From the NCBI RefSeq assembly GCF_900095735.1, contig NZ_FNLO01000003.1:186001-250000 (forward strand): a DNA stretch of 64,000 bases, in the 5' to 3' direction. The stretch comes from Chitinasiproducens palmae. Its GTDB lineage: Bacteria > Pseudomonadota > Gammaproteobacteria > Burkholderiales > Burkholderiaceae. Below, in pieces: positions 51,726-61,499 of the stretch (position 1 is the stretch's first letter; the number at the start of each line of letters is the position of its first letter). Both the position numbers and the translations under genes were made by a program. A model generated the notes under the pieces. The model saw nothing but the letters and a program-made list of their open reading frames with translations, had not been told where the DNA came from and did no database searches.

Positions 51726-53926
51726 TGAGGCATTGGCCGCCCGACAGGCTCGCCGCCGGTCTGCCTTATCCGCTCGGCGCGACCTGGGACGGCCTCGGCT
51801 GCAACTTCGCGGTGTTTTCAGCGCATGCCGAGCGGATCGAAGTGTGTCTGTTCGATCCGGCCGGGCGCCGCGAGGTTGCGCGCCTGGCGCTGCCCGAATG
51901 CACCGACGACGTCTGGCATGGCTACCTGCCCGGGGCACAACCCGGGCAACTCTACGGCTTGCGTGCGTACGGCCCCTACCAGCCGCACGCCGGTCATCGG
52001 TTCAACCCTCACAAGCTGCTGCTCGACCCCTACGCCCGGCAGCTCGCCGGCCGCCTGCGCTGGAGCGACGCGCTGTACGCGTTCCGGCCGACGTCGAGTC
52101 GCGCCGACCTTTCGTTCGATCGACGCGACAGCGCACCGGCGATGCCCAAGGCGGTGATCGTCGATCCGGCGCGGCCCGACACCGGCGACCGCCCGCCCGG
52201 CCATGCGTGGCAGGACACGGTGATCTACGAGGCGCACGTGCGGGGCGCGTCAATGCTGCGGCGCGACCTGCTGCCGCCCTTGCGCGGCACCTTCGCCGCG
52301 CTGGCCGACCCGGTCCAGATCGATCATCTGCATCGTCTGGGCGTCACCGCGATCGAACTGCTGCCGGTGCAGGCCTTCGCACAGGACCGGTTCCTGGTGC
52401 AGCGCGGCCTCGGCAATTACTGGGGCTACAGCACGCTGTCGTACTTCGCGCCCGAACCGCGCTACATCGCCGACCAGGCCGGCCATCATGCCGCCGACGA
52501 ATTCCGTCTCGCCGTTCGACGTTTTCATGCGGCGGGCATCGAGGTCATTCTCGACGTGGTCTACAACCATACGTGCGAGAGCAACGAACTGGGACCGACG
52601 CTGTCGTGGCGTGGTCTCGACAACGCGAGCTACTATCGGCTGCTGCCGGGCGAACCGCGGCACTACGAGAACGTCACCGGTTGCGGCAATACCCTCAATC
52701 TGTCGCATCCGCGCGTGCTGCAGATGGTGATGGATTCGCTTCGCCACTGGGCACTGGTCTATGGCATCGACGGTTTTCGTTTCGATCTGGGCAGCACGCT
52801 CGGCCGCGAGGCGCATGGCTTCGACCCGGGCGCGGGCTTTTTCGATGCGATCCGCCAAGACCCGGTGCTCGCCACCCGCAAGCTCATCTCTGAGCCCTGG
52901 GACATCGGCCCCGGCGGCTATCAGTTGGGCGAGCACCCGTCGGGCTTCGCCGAATGGAACGATCGCTTTCGCGACGGCGCGCGCCGCCTGTGGCGGGGCG
53001 ATCCCTACGCGCGGCAGGAGTTCGCCGCGCGGCTGAGCGGCTCGGCCGACCTCTTCGGGCGCCCGCATCGGCGGGCATGGGCGTCGGTCAATTTCGTCGC
53101 TTGTCATGACGGCTTCCCGCTCGCGGATCTGGTCGCTTATGCCCACAAGCACAACGACGCGAACGGTGAAGACGGCCGCGACGGGCACGACGACAACGCC
53201 AGCAGCAACTGGGTGCCGCCGGCCGGCAACGATCCCGCGCACGACGGTCCCAGCGACGACCCTGCCGTGAACGAAACGCGCGCGCGCGTGGCGCGGGCGC
53301 TGGTGGCGATGCCGTTCCTGTCGCTGGGGACACCGATGATCCTGGCCGGCGACGAGTTCGGACACAGTCAACGCGGCAACAACAACGCGTACTGTCAGGA
53401 CAACCCGATTTCCTGGCTCGATTGGCAGCAGGCCCGCGGCGAAGCGGCTCGCACGATGACCGATTTCGTTGCGCGTCTGACGGCCCTGCGGCGCGCCTAT
53501 CCGCTGCTGCGGCGCGATCGCTTCCTGAGCGGCACCGAGACATGGTTGCCGGGCGTGCACGATGTCGACTGGTTCGATCCAGGTGGTACACCGCTGACCC
53601 CGGCCGCGTGGCAAGACCCGACGCAGCGCGCGTTCCAGTGCCGGCGCGCCGGTGAATCGCGCACTGGCGGTGTGGATGTCCTCACCCTGCTCTGCAATCC
53701 GGAGCCGGTCCCGCTGCCGTTTCGGCTTCCCGAGCCGACGCTGCGTTGGCGCAAGGTGCTGGATTCCGCCGCGCCGGGCGAACCGAGCGGACCGGTCGAC
53801 GGTACGACCGTGTCGGTGGCCGCGCACAGCGTCGTGGTCGTCGCCGCCGTCGCACGAGACGGCGCGCATCGGCACGGCCACGCCGCGCCGCTCGCGCCGT
53901 CCAGCGCATCGTCGGACGCGTCGTGA
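51725..53926 (+). CDS. glgX: Glycogen debranching enzyme GlgX (isoamylase type)
   Basis: 733 residues from the ATG at 51725, which overlaps the glgB stop by one base (TGATG); the frame is open 42 bp further but that lies inside glgB. It removes alpha-1,6 branches of short limit chains. CBM48 module: LGATWDGLGCNFAVFSAHAE. GH13 barrel: VIYEAHVRG, VVYNHTCESNELGPTLSWRG, YGIDGFRFDLGSTLGREAHG (nucleophile), KLISEPWDIGPGGYQLG (acid/base) and NFVACHDGFPLADLV. The C-terminal region includes GNNNAYCQDNPISWLDW, typical of GlgX. It feeds linear maltodextrins to malQ and treY/treZ further downstream. A 244-bp gap before treZ leaves room for an internal promoter. Confidence 0.96.
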   Translation: MRHWPPDRLAAGLPYPLGATWDGLGCNFAVFSAHAERIEVCLFDPAGRREVARLALPECTDDVWHGYLPGAQPGQLYGLRAYGPYQPHAGHRFNPHKLLLDPYARQLAGRLRWSDALYAFRPTSSRADLSFDRRDSAPAMPKAVIVDPARPDTGDRPPGHAWQDTVIYEAHVRGASMLRRDLLPPLRGTFAALADPVQIDHLHRLGVTAIELLPVQAFAQDRFLVQRGLGNYWGYSTLSYFAPEPRYIADQAGHHAADEFRLAVRRFHAAGIEVILDVVYNHTCESNELGPTLSWRGLDNASYYRLLPGEPRHYENVTGCGNTLNLSHPRVLQMVMDSLRHWALVYGIDGFRFDLGSTLGREAHGFDPGAGFFDAIRQDPVLATRKLISEPWDIGPGGYQLGEHPSGFAEWNDRFRDGARRLWRGDPYARQEFAARLSGSADLFGRPHRRAWASVNFVACHDGFPLADLVAYAHKHNDANGEDGRDGHDDNASSNWVPPAGNDPAHDGPSDDPAVNETRARVARALVAMPFLSLGTPMILAGDEFGHSQRGNNNAYCQDNPISWLDWQQARGEAARTMTDFVARLTALRRAYPLLRRDRFLSGTETWLPGVHDVDWFDPGGTPLTPAAWQDPTQRAFQCRRAGESRTGGVDVLTLLCNPEPVPLPFRLPEPTLRWRKVLDSAAPGEPSGPVDGTTVSVAAHSVVVVAAVARDGAHRHGHAAPLAPSSASSDAS

Positions 53927-54170
53927 AGCGCTTTGCGGCGCGCCTCGCATGCGCACCGGCACGCTGCCGCGCGCGGCGGCGGCGCGGCAATTTTGCATGG
54001 CCTGGGAATTGCTGCGCTGACGGGTCTCGCACGCCGCCGTTGCCGCTTGCGTGGAGGCCAGCGCATGCCGCGGACGCTTTCCGTCCCGCCGATGCGCCGC
54101 TTGGCCATGGCCGAACCGTCCGCGACGATGCAGGTCGTCGCGTTACCCAAAGCATTCAGGAATCGAAAGC

Positions 54171-56000
54171 ATGTCCGTCCAACCGTTGAGCCGGCAGCGC
54201 CGGCACTTCGCGCGCACCCTGCCCTTCGGGGCCGAAATCGTCCAACGCGGTGCGCATCCGCGTACGCGCTTTCGATTCTGGGCACCGAGCGCGCAAACCG
54301 TTGCCGTCGCGCTCGAGAACGGCCCGAAGCTGCCGATGGCCGCTGCGGGCGATGGCTGGTTCGAGGCCGAGGCCGATTGCGGCGCCGGCACGCGCTATCG
54401 TTACCAGGTCGACGATTCGCTGAACGTTCCGGACCCGGCCTCGCGCTTCCAGCCCGACGACCTGGACGGGCCGAGCATGGTCGTGGATCCGCATGGCTAC
54501 GAGTGGCAGCAGCCGACGTGGGCCGGCCGGCCCTGGCGCGAAACCGTCCTGTATGAACTGCACGTTGGCGCGTGCGGCGGCTATACCGGCGTGCAGGCGC
54601 GTCTGCCTGAACTGACGGAACTGGGCGTTACCGCGATCGAACTGATGCCGATCAACGATTTCAAGGGGCGGCACAACTGGGGCTACGACGGCGCGCTGCC
54701 GTTCGCGCCGGATTCGGCCTACGGCACGCCCGACGAACTGAAGGCCTTGATCGATGCCGCGCACGGCCTCGGGTTGATGGTTTTCCTGGATGTCGTCTAC
54801 AACCACTTCGGGCCGACCGGCAATTACCTGCCGACCTATGCGAAGTCGTTCTTCAAGGAAGGGGTCGACACGCCGTGGGGCGCGGCCATCGACTTCGATC
54901 GCCAGCAAGTGCGCGATTTCTTCTTCGACAACGCGCTGTACTGGCTCAACGAATACCGCTTCGATGGGCTGCGTTTCGACGCGGTGCATGCAATCAACAA
55001 TGACGGCTGGCTGCGCGAACTCGCGCAACGTGTGCGCGGCGGCGTCGAGCGCGGCCGCCATGTCCATCTGGTACTGGAAAACGAGGGCAACACGGCATCG
55101 CTGCTGGGTGACGATCGTTTCGACGCGCAGTGGAGCGACGACTCGCACAATACGCTGCACGTGCTGTTGACCGGCGAGACCGAGAGCTATTACGAAGCGT
55201 TTGCGCAGGACCCGGCACGCAAGCTGGCGCGGCTGCTGGCCGAGGGCTTCGTCTACCAGGGCGAGGCGTCGCCGATCCACGACGGCGAGACCCGCGGCGA
55301 GCCGAGCGCGCACCTGCCGCCCACCGCGTTCGTGCTGTTCCTGCAGAATCACGACCAAGTCGGCAATCGGGCCTTTGGCGAACGCCTGACCCGCCTGTGT
55401 GCGCCGGATGCGCTGCGCGCCGCGACCCTGCTCATGCTGCTGTCGCCGCAGATCCCGATGCTGTTCATGGGCGAAGAATACGGGTCGGAGGATCCGTTTC
55501 TGTTCTTCACCGACTACGAGGGCGAGCTGGCCGACGCGGTACGCGAAGGCCGCCGCCGTGAATTCGCGAAGTTCGCCGCGTTCAACGATCCGGAGCGGCG
55601 CGAACGGATCCCGGACCCGAACGACCACCGCACGTTCGCGGCCTCCCGCGCGATGCCGGCCGACGCCAACGGCGCCGGCGAGACCAACGCCACGCTCGAT
55701 GCCTGGCGGCGCTTCTACCGCCGCGGTCTGGCGCTGCGTCACGCGCAGATCGTGCCGCGCCTGGAGGACGCGCGCGCCACCGGCGCGCGCGCGCTGAGCG
55801 ACAAGGCGGTCTTTGCGCAATGGCGAATGAACGACGCCACCACGCTGAGCATCGCGCTCAATCTCGGCGATGACGCGCTGTCCCAAGGCGACGGCCTGCC
55901 AGGCGAGGTGCCGCCAAACACCTGCCTGGTCTGGCTGGGCGATGCGCTGCTCGCGTCGTCGGCGGAGCTCGGCCGGGACGACGCGGAGACGATGGAATGA
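54171..56000 (+). CDS. treZ: Malto-oligosyltrehalose trehalohydrolase TreZ
   Basis: 609 residues from the ATG at 54171 (AGGA upstream); earlier in-frame sequence is not family-like. It releases free trehalose from maltooligosyl trehalose made by TreY. N-terminal CBM48-like module (FGAEIVQRGAHPRTRFRFWA), then the barrel: VLYELHVGACGGYTGVQARL, PINDFKGRHNWGYDGALPFA, YRFDGLRFDAVHAINND (nucleophile), HLVLENEGNTASLL (acid/base) and VLFLQNHDQVGNRAFGERLT. It ends with a small beta domain. Its last codons overlap malQ by 4 bp (ATGA). It belongs with treY two genes later. Confidence 0.95.
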   Translation: MSVQPLSRQRRHFARTLPFGAEIVQRGAHPRTRFRFWAPSAQTVAVALENGPKLPMAAAGDGWFEAEADCGAGTRYRYQVDDSLNVPDPASRFQPDDLDGPSMVVDPHGYEWQQPTWAGRPWRETVLYELHVGACGGYTGVQARLPELTELGVTAIELMPINDFKGRHNWGYDGALPFAPDSAYGTPDELKALIDAAHGLGLMVFLDVVYNHFGPTGNYLPTYAKSFFKEGVDTPWGAAIDFDRQQVRDFFFDNALYWLNEYRFDGLRFDAVHAINNDGWLRELAQRVRGGVERGRHVHLVLENEGNTASLLGDDRFDAQWSDDSHNTLHVLLTGETESYYEAFAQDPARKLARLLAEGFVYQGEASPIHDGETRGEPSAHLPPTAFVLFLQNHDQVGNRAFGERLTRLCAPDALRAATLLMLLSPQIPMLFMGEEYGSEDPFLFFTDYEGELADAVREGRRREFAKFAAFNDPERRERIPDPNDHRTFAASRAMPADANGAGETNATLDAWRRFYRRGLALRHAQIVPRLEDARATGARALSDKAVFAQWRMNDATTLSIALNLGDDALSQGDGLPGEVPPNTCLVWLGDALLASSAELGRDDAETME

Positions 56001-58357
56001 GCGGCGCGAAAGCCAAGGCGTCTGCCGAAACGACTACGGCGCGGCCGACGCCGCTGGACGCGCTGGCGCACGCCGCTGGCCTGCTGACCGAGTGGCAGGA
56101 CGCGGCTGGCCGTACACAGCGGCTGGCGCCCGCCGCGCAGCGCAATCTGCTGGAGCGGCTCGGGCTGCCTGCCGGAGACGATGCGGCCTGCGCGACATCG
56201 CTGCGTCAACTCGAAGCCGAGGCACGCGTGCTGCCGCCCCTGGTGACGGCCGAAGTGAACGTCCCGCTGGTCGTGCCGGCACTGCCGCCGGGCCGCGGCT
56301 ATACGATTCGCTTCGAGGGTGGCGGCAGTCAGGAAGGCAAGGTCGAGGCCGGTGGCGCACTCGCGCCGGTCGCCGAGATCGGCTATCACCGGCTGTCGTG
56401 CGAGGACCTGGAGTGCACGCTGGCGGTGGCGCCAGCCCGTTGCTATGCGGTGACCGACGCCTGTCGCGACAGTCAGGATGCCCGCCTCGACATGCCCGAC
56501 GGCCCCGCCCAGCCGCTCGACCGGCGCCCCTGGGGCATCGGCGTGCAGGTCTACGGTCTGCGTGGCAGCGGCGCGCGGCAAGCGCTGGGTGTCGGCGACT
56601 ATACGGCGCTCGCGGACTTCGCCGAGCGTGCCGCGCATGCCGGCGCCGCGGCAGTAGCGATCAGCCCGCTGCACGCGATGTTCGCCGCGGCGCCGGAAAA
56701 GTTCAGCCCGTACGCACCGTCGAGTCGACTGCTGTTGAACACGCTGCACATCGATCCGGCCGCGACGTTCGGAACGGAATGGGTCGAGCGCGCGATCGCC
56801 GAACAGGACTTGAGCGAGTGCTTCGCCGAACTGGATCGCGCCGAGTTCGTCGACTGGCCAGGCGTCGCAGTCGCACGCGACAGCCTGCTGCGCGCCTTGT
56901 TCAAACGCTGGCGCGCGACGCCGGACCATCCGTCGCACGAAGACTTCGCGCGCTTCCGGGAGGAAGGCGGCGACACGCTGGAGGATCACGCGCGCTTCGA
57001 GGCCATCGCCCAACAGCATCCGGGACACTGGCGCGACTGGCCGGAAGGCCTGCGCGGCCCGCGTGCGCCGCAGGTGGCCAGCTTCGCCTCGACGCATCGC
57101 GACGAAGTGGATTACCACGTCTTCCTGCAATGGCTTGCCGACGGCGGCTTGGCGGACGCACAGCGGCGCGCACGCGACAGCGGCATGCCGATCGGCCTGA
57201 TCGCCGACCTTGCGGTCGGCACCGACGGCGCCGGCAGTCACTCGTGGAGTTTTCCCGCAGCGATGCTGAACGGCTTTTCGGTCGGCGCACCGCCCGACCT
57301 GTTCAACAAATCCGGACAGTCGTGGGGACTGACGACGTTTGCGCCGCGCGCCCTCGGCGCGCAGGGCTTCGCGCCATTCATCGCGATGCTGCGCGCCGCG
57401 ATGCGGCACGCCGGCGGTATTCGCATCGACCACATTCTCGGCCTGCGGCGTCTGTGGCTGGTCCCGGAAGGCGAGGAAGCCAGCCGCGGCGGCTACCTGC
57501 GTTATCCGCTCGAAGACCTGCTGCGGCTCACCGCGCTCGAATCGGTGCGGCACCGCGCGGTCGTGGTCGGCGAGGATCTGGGCACCGTCCCGCCCGGCCT
57601 GCGCGATGCGCTGGCCGATGCGGGCCTGCTGGGCATGCGCGTGCTCTGGTTCGAACGCGGGGACCTTGACGCGGACGATGCAGACGGCGGCGAGACGGTT
57701 CCCGACGTCGACGCGGCGCGGCACGGCGAGGAAGCGGCTGCGGCAACCGATGCGGCAGCGGATGCGGCGCCGGACGACGATACCGACGACAGCGCGGTCA
57801 GCGCGTTCCTGCCGCCTGCCGCGTGGGACCGGAATGCGCTGGCGATGACCAGCACGCACGACCTGCCGACGCTGGCGGGCTGGTGGCGCGGTCACGACAT
57901 CGACTGGCGCGAGCGCGCCGGCCAGATCGATGCCGCCGCGCGTGCCGAGGAGGAACGCCAACGCGCGAAGGACCGCGAGGCATTGCGCGAGGCGCTGGTC
58001 GACGCGGGTTGCCTGCCGCCGGCCGGCCGGCGCGCGGCTGCCGACGCCGAGGTCACCGATGGAGTCACCGATGACGTCACCGATGACGTCACCGAAGGCG
58101 CCGGCAGCGATGCCAACGGCGACGCGGTCGTAGACGCCGCGTTGACCTTCGTCGCCTCGACGCCGGGCGAGCTGGCGATCTTTCCGCTGGAGGATCTGCT
58201 CGGCCTGCCCGACCAACCCAACCTGCCGGGCCCGGACACCGGTCACCCGAACTGGCGCCGCCGCAGTAGCGGCGACACCGCACTGAGTCTCGACGCCGAG
58301 GCCGTGCGTCGCCGCATCGCCCTGATCAACCGCGCTCGCGAGCGCTTCGACGCCTGA
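55997..58357 (+). CDS. malQ: 4-alpha-glucanotransferase (amylomaltase) MalQ with acidic insertions
   Basis: 786 residues. A GH77 enzyme that disproportionates maltodextrins. The start overlaps treZ by 4 bp (ATGA). An N-terminal accessory beta domain (about 1-165) precedes the barrel: RRPWGIGVQVYGLRG, KFSPYAPSSRLLLNTLHIDP, GGIRIDHILGLRRLWLVPEG (nucleophile Asp), VVVGEDLGTVPPGLRDAL (acid Glu) and AMTSTHDLPTLAGWWRG (Asp). Two low-complexity inserts are unusual: an Asp/Ala-rich one after LWFERG (about 556-595), and one with TDGVTDDVTDDVTEG (about 693-707), encoded by a 12-bp DNA repeat. It makes chains of useful length for TreY and GlgE. Confidence 0.95.
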   Translation: MSGAKAKASAETTTARPTPLDALAHAAGLLTEWQDAAGRTQRLAPAAQRNLLERLGLPAGDDAACATSLRQLEAEARVLPPLVTAEVNVPLVVPALPPGRGYTIRFEGGGSQEGKVEAGGALAPVAEIGYHRLSCEDLECTLAVAPARCYAVTDACRDSQDARLDMPDGPAQPLDRRPWGIGVQVYGLRGSGARQALGVGDYTALADFAERAAHAGAAAVAISPLHAMFAAAPEKFSPYAPSSRLLLNTLHIDPAATFGTEWVERAIAEQDLSECFAELDRAEFVDWPGVAVARDSLLRALFKRWRATPDHPSHEDFARFREEGGDTLEDHARFEAIAQQHPGHWRDWPEGLRGPRAPQVASFASTHRDEVDYHVFLQWLADGGLADAQRRARDSGMPIGLIADLAVGTDGAGSHSWSFPAAMLNGFSVGAPPDLFNKSGQSWGLTTFAPRALGAQGFAPFIAMLRAAMRHAGGIRIDHILGLRRLWLVPEGEEASRGGYLRYPLEDLLRLTALESVRHRAVVVGEDLGTVPPGLRDALADAGLLGMRVLWFERGDLDADDADGGETVPDVDAARHGEEAAAATDAAADAAPDDDTDDSAVSAFLPPAAWDRNALAMTSTHDLPTLAGWWRGHDIDWRERAGQIDAAARAEEERQRAKDREALREALVDAGCLPPAGRRAAADAEVTDGVTDDVTDDVTEGAGSDANGDAVVDAALTFVASTPGELAIFPLEDLLGLPDQPNLPGPDTGHPNWRRRSSGDTALSLDAEAVRRRIALINRARERFDA

Positions 58358-58364
58358 CCGAAAC

Positions 58365-61280
58365 ATGATCCACTCGACCCTGCGTCTCCAGTTTCACCGC
58401 GACTTCACGTTCGACGACGCGCTCGCTCACGTCGACTACTTCGCCCGTCTCGGCGTCAGCCACGTGTATGCGTCGCCGATCACCCGCGCGGAGCCAGGCT
58501 CGACCCACGGTTATGACGTGGTCGACTACGACTGCGTCAATCCGGAGCTGGGTGGCGAGGACGCGCTGCGCCGTTTTGTCGCCGCGTTGCGCGAGCGTGG
58601 TCTCGGCCTGATCGTCGACTTCGTGCCGAATCACATGGGGGTGGGCGGCGCCTCGAACGGCTGGTGGCTCGACGTCCTCGAGTGGGGACGCCACAGCGAT
58701 CACGCACGGCACTTCGACATCGACTGGCATTCCCCGGATCCGGCGCTGCGCGGCAAGATGCTGGCGCCTTTTCTGGGCCGACCATATGGCGAGGTGCTCG
58801 CCGCGGGCGATCTGAAGCTGCGCTACGACGAGGACGACGCCCGTTTCGTGATCGACTATTTCACGAATCGCTTCCCGATCTGCCCGAGCGACTACGCGTT
58901 CATCCTCGGCAACGGCGCAGCGCTCGCCGAACATGCATCGGCGTTCGAACGCGTTGGCGAGCAGGTCGACCGTGCCGGCGCCGAGCAGGCGCGGCAGCGG
59001 CTGCGCGCATTCGCGCGCACCGATGCCGGCCAACAGGCGGTGGCTCACGCGGTTCGGGCATTCGACGCCGGCAATCGAGAAGGCGGCGAGCAACTCCATC
59101 GCCTGCTCGAGCGGCAATGCTACCGGCTCGCCTGGTGGCGCACGGCGGCCGACGAAGTCAACTGGCGCCGCTTTTTCGATATCAGCACGCTGGCCGGCAT
59201 CAAGGCCGAGCGGCCGGAAGTGTTCGACGACAGCCACGCGCTGATCCTCCGTTTGTACCGCGAGGGCCTGATCGACGGCATTCGTCTGGACCACGTCGAC
59301 GGCCTGGCCGAGCCGCGTGAATACTGCCAGCGCCTGCGCCAGCGGCTCGACGCGCTGCATCCGCAACGCCCGGCCGAACTGCAGGCGCTGCCGCCCTATG
59401 TCGTGATCGAAAAGATTCTCGGCCGCGGCGAGCGTCTGCGTGGCGACTGGCAGGTCGACGGCACGACCGGCTACGACTTCATGAACGACGTCGGCGCGTT
59501 GCTGCACGACCGCCGTGGCGCGGCGCCGCTTGCCGCGCTCTGGCAGCGCATCTCGGGCCGCCCGGCCGAGTTCGCCGACGAGATGCTGCCGGCCAAGCGC
59601 AAGATCCTCGCCGAGAACCTGTCGGCCGAACTGCTGCGCCTGACCCGCGCGCTGCACAAGATCGCGCGTGACGACCAAGCCACCCGCGACTACTCTTGCA
59701 CGGCGATCCAGCGCGTCTTGACCGAGCTGCTGGTGCATTTCCCGGTGTATCGCGTCTACCCGGTCGACGGCGTGCGCAGCGACGAAGACGAACGCTATTT
59801 CGCGGTGGCTCGCGAGGGCGCGCGACAGACCTTGCGCCGCGCCGATCATGAACTGCTCGACGTATTGGACCAATGGCTGGGCCGCGCGGATGCGGCCGCG
59901 GGCTTTGCCAGCGTCGCGCAGCGACGCGCAGCGCTGGGTCTCTTCTCGCAATTGACATCGCCGGTTGCCGCCAAGTCGGTGGAGGACACCGCCTGCTACC
60001 GCTACGGTCGGCTGTTGTCGCGCAACGAGGTCGGCGCCGATCCAGACGATTTCGCGCTGTCGTTCGAGGCCTTCCACGCCGGCAACGCGGAGCGTGCGGC
60101 GCGCTTCCCACGCGCGATGCTGACCACCGCGACGCACGATCACAAGCGTGGCGAGGACGTACGGGCGCGAATCGCGGCGCTCAGCGAAGTGCCTGCCTGG
60201 TGGGGCGCGCGCGTAAATGCCTGGGCGACGATGAACGCGGCGGTGCGCCGCGGCGCGGCGGCAGCCGGTAATGCACCCGGTAATGCAGTCGGTAATGCAT
60301 CCGACAATGCGTCGGGCGGCACGTCTTCCGAAGCGCGCGATCCGGCTGGGGCGCCGCGCACGCCCGACTCATGGGCACCCGGCGCCGGTCCAGAGGCGAT
60401 GCTGTATCAGATGCTGCTCGGCGCCTGGCCGCTCGATCTGCGCGCGGACGATGCCGACGGCGTGCAACGATTCGCCGAACGCATCTGGGCCTGGTTCGAG
60501 AAAGCACTGCGCGAGGCCAAGCTGGAGACCGATTGGTTCGCCCCGAACGAGGATTACGAGAAAGCCAGCCGGGAGTTCGTGTTCGCGATTCTCTCACCTA
60601 CGCGCAGCGCCGCTTTCCTGGCCAGCCTCGCTGAAGCGGTCGCGGCGATTGCACCGCTCGGCGCGCTCAACGGCCTTGCGCAAACGGTCCTGCGCCTGAC
60701 CGCCCCTGGCGTGCCCGATCTTTACCAGGGCACGGAATACTGGGACGAGAGTCTGGTCGATCCGGACAACCGGCGGCCGGTCGACTATGCGCAACGCGAC
60801 CAGACGCTCGACGACCGCGCCCCGGCAGCCGCGCTGGCCAACTGGCACGACGCGCGGGTCAAGCAGGCCGTCGTGCGCCGCGCGCTGCAACTGCGGCAAC
60901 TGGCGCCGACGCTGTTCGTGGGCGGCCGCTATACGCCCGTGCCGCTGGGCGGTGCGCACGCCGACCGCGCGCTGGCCTTCCTGCGCCAGCACGAAGGCCA
61001 GGCCGCGCTGGTCGTCGTCAGCCTGCATGCGGCCCCGCTGCTCGGCCTGCGGGATCAAGCCGACGCGGCAACAGGCCCGGAAGCACTGCCGCGCGTGCCG
61101 GCGCAGCACTGGGGCGACACGGCGGTGGTACTGCCCGCTCAAGCTGGCTTGGCGCAGGGTGAATGGTTCGACTGGTTCAGCGACCGCACGCTGGTGGTGC
61201 GGGATGGAGCCCGCCTGCCGCTCGCGACGCTGCTCGATGACTTCGGCTTTGCGTTGCTGAGCAACGTACGGCCGCACTGA
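58365..61280 (+). CDS. treY: Maltooligosyl trehalose synthase TreY
   Basis: 971 residues, 7 bp after malQ. It isomerises the reducing end of maltodextrins to a trehalosyl unit. Family blocks: MIHSTLRLQFHRDFTFDDAL, VSHVYASPITRAEPGSTHGY, IVDFVPNHMGVGG, DGIRLDHVDGLAEPREYCQR (nucleophile), YVVIEKILGRGERLRGDW (acid/base), TTATHDHKRGEDVRARIAAL and VPDLYQGTEYWDESLVDPDN. At about 630-665 there is a Gly/Ala/Asn-rich insertion (AAGNAPGNAVGNASDNASGG) encoded by a 12-bp degenerate DNA repeat at 60269-60318. Last gene of the cluster; the terminator at 61434 is the likely end of the transcript. Confidence 0.95.
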   Translation: MIHSTLRLQFHRDFTFDDALAHVDYFARLGVSHVYASPITRAEPGSTHGYDVVDYDCVNPELGGEDALRRFVAALRERGLGLIVDFVPNHMGVGGASNGWWLDVLEWGRHSDHARHFDIDWHSPDPALRGKMLAPFLGRPYGEVLAAGDLKLRYDEDDARFVIDYFTNRFPICPSDYAFILGNGAALAEHASAFERVGEQVDRAGAEQARQRLRAFARTDAGQQAVAHAVRAFDAGNREGGEQLHRLLERQCYRLAWWRTAADEVNWRRFFDISTLAGIKAERPEVFDDSHALILRLYREGLIDGIRLDHVDGLAEPREYCQRLRQRLDALHPQRPAELQALPPYVVIEKILGRGERLRGDWQVDGTTGYDFMNDVGALLHDRRGAAPLAALWQRISGRPAEFADEMLPAKRKILAENLSAELLRLTRALHKIARDDQATRDYSCTAIQRVLTELLVHFPVYRVYPVDGVRSDEDERYFAVAREGARQTLRRADHELLDVLDQWLGRADAAAGFASVAQRRAALGLFSQLTSPVAAKSVEDTACYRYGRLLSRNEVGADPDDFALSFEAFHAGNAERAARFPRAMLTTATHDHKRGEDVRARIAALSEVPAWWGARVNAWATMNAAVRRGAAAAGNAPGNAVGNASDNASGGTSSEARDPAGAPRTPDSWAPGAGPEAMLYQMLLGAWPLDLRADDADGVQRFAERIWAWFEKALREAKLETDWFAPNEDYEKASREFVFAILSPTRSAAFLASLAEAVAAIAPLGALNGLAQTVLRLTAPGVPDLYQGTEYWDESLVDPDNRRPVDYAQRDQTLDDRAPAAALANWHDARVKQAVVRRALQLRQLAPTLFVGGRYTPVPLGGAHADRALAFLRQHEGQAALVVVSLHAAPLLGLRDQADAATGPEALPRVPAQHWGDTAVVLPAQAGLAQGEWFDWFSDRTLVVRDGARLPLATLLDDFGFALLSNVRPH

Positions 61281-61320
61281 AGCAGCCCGACTGGAACGGA
61301 CGGAACCAGCCGGACCCGGA

Positions 61321-61360
61321 CACGGCAGGACGCGGCAAGACGCGGCAGGACCCGGCAAGA
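61321..61360. repeat. 10-bp degenerate tandem repeat, four copies
   Basis: Four consecutive 10-bp units of the form C-N-CGGCA(A/G)GA, with one or two substitutions each, lie between treY and the downstream terminator. Confidence 0.75.
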
Positions 61361-61419
61361 CGGTCGGACGGGCTGGCCCGGCAAGGCCGTCCCGTCCGGC
61401 AGGCCCCGGACGCCGTGCT

Positions 61420-61425
61420 TATAAT
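61420..61425 (+). promoter_or_regulatory. Consensus -10 hexamer TATAAT
   Basis: A perfect TATAAT just upstream of the terminator hairpin. No -35 match is found at 16-18 bp (CGGCAG at 17 bp), so promoter function is uncertain; if active, transcription would start directly in front of the terminator, giving an attenuated leader for the kinase gene. Confidence 0.35.
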
Positions 61426-61433
61426 GATTTCCA

Positions 61434-61463
61434 ACGTGGCGAAGTCCACGTGTTTTTGTTTTT
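61434..61463 (+). terminator. Intrinsic terminator after treY / in the kinase leader
   Basis: Hairpin ACGTGG-CGAAGT-CCACGT followed by GTTTTTGTTTTT. The stem is only 6 bp but the T tract is long. It is on the right strand to end the glg/tre transcript and lies 36 bp before the kinase start codon. Confidence 0.75.
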
Positions 61464-61464
61464 C

Positions 61465-61484
61465 CGCTGGCCTTCGGGTCAGCG
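61465..61484 (+). other. UUCG-tetraloop hairpin in the kinase leader
   Basis: CGCTGGCC-TTCG-GGTCAGCG forms an 8-bp stem (one G-T pair) closed by a UUCG tetraloop, immediately after the terminator T tract and just before the ribosome-binding site AGGAG at about 61488. Confidence 0.6.
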
Positions 61485-61499
61485 CACAGGAGCCCGAAC

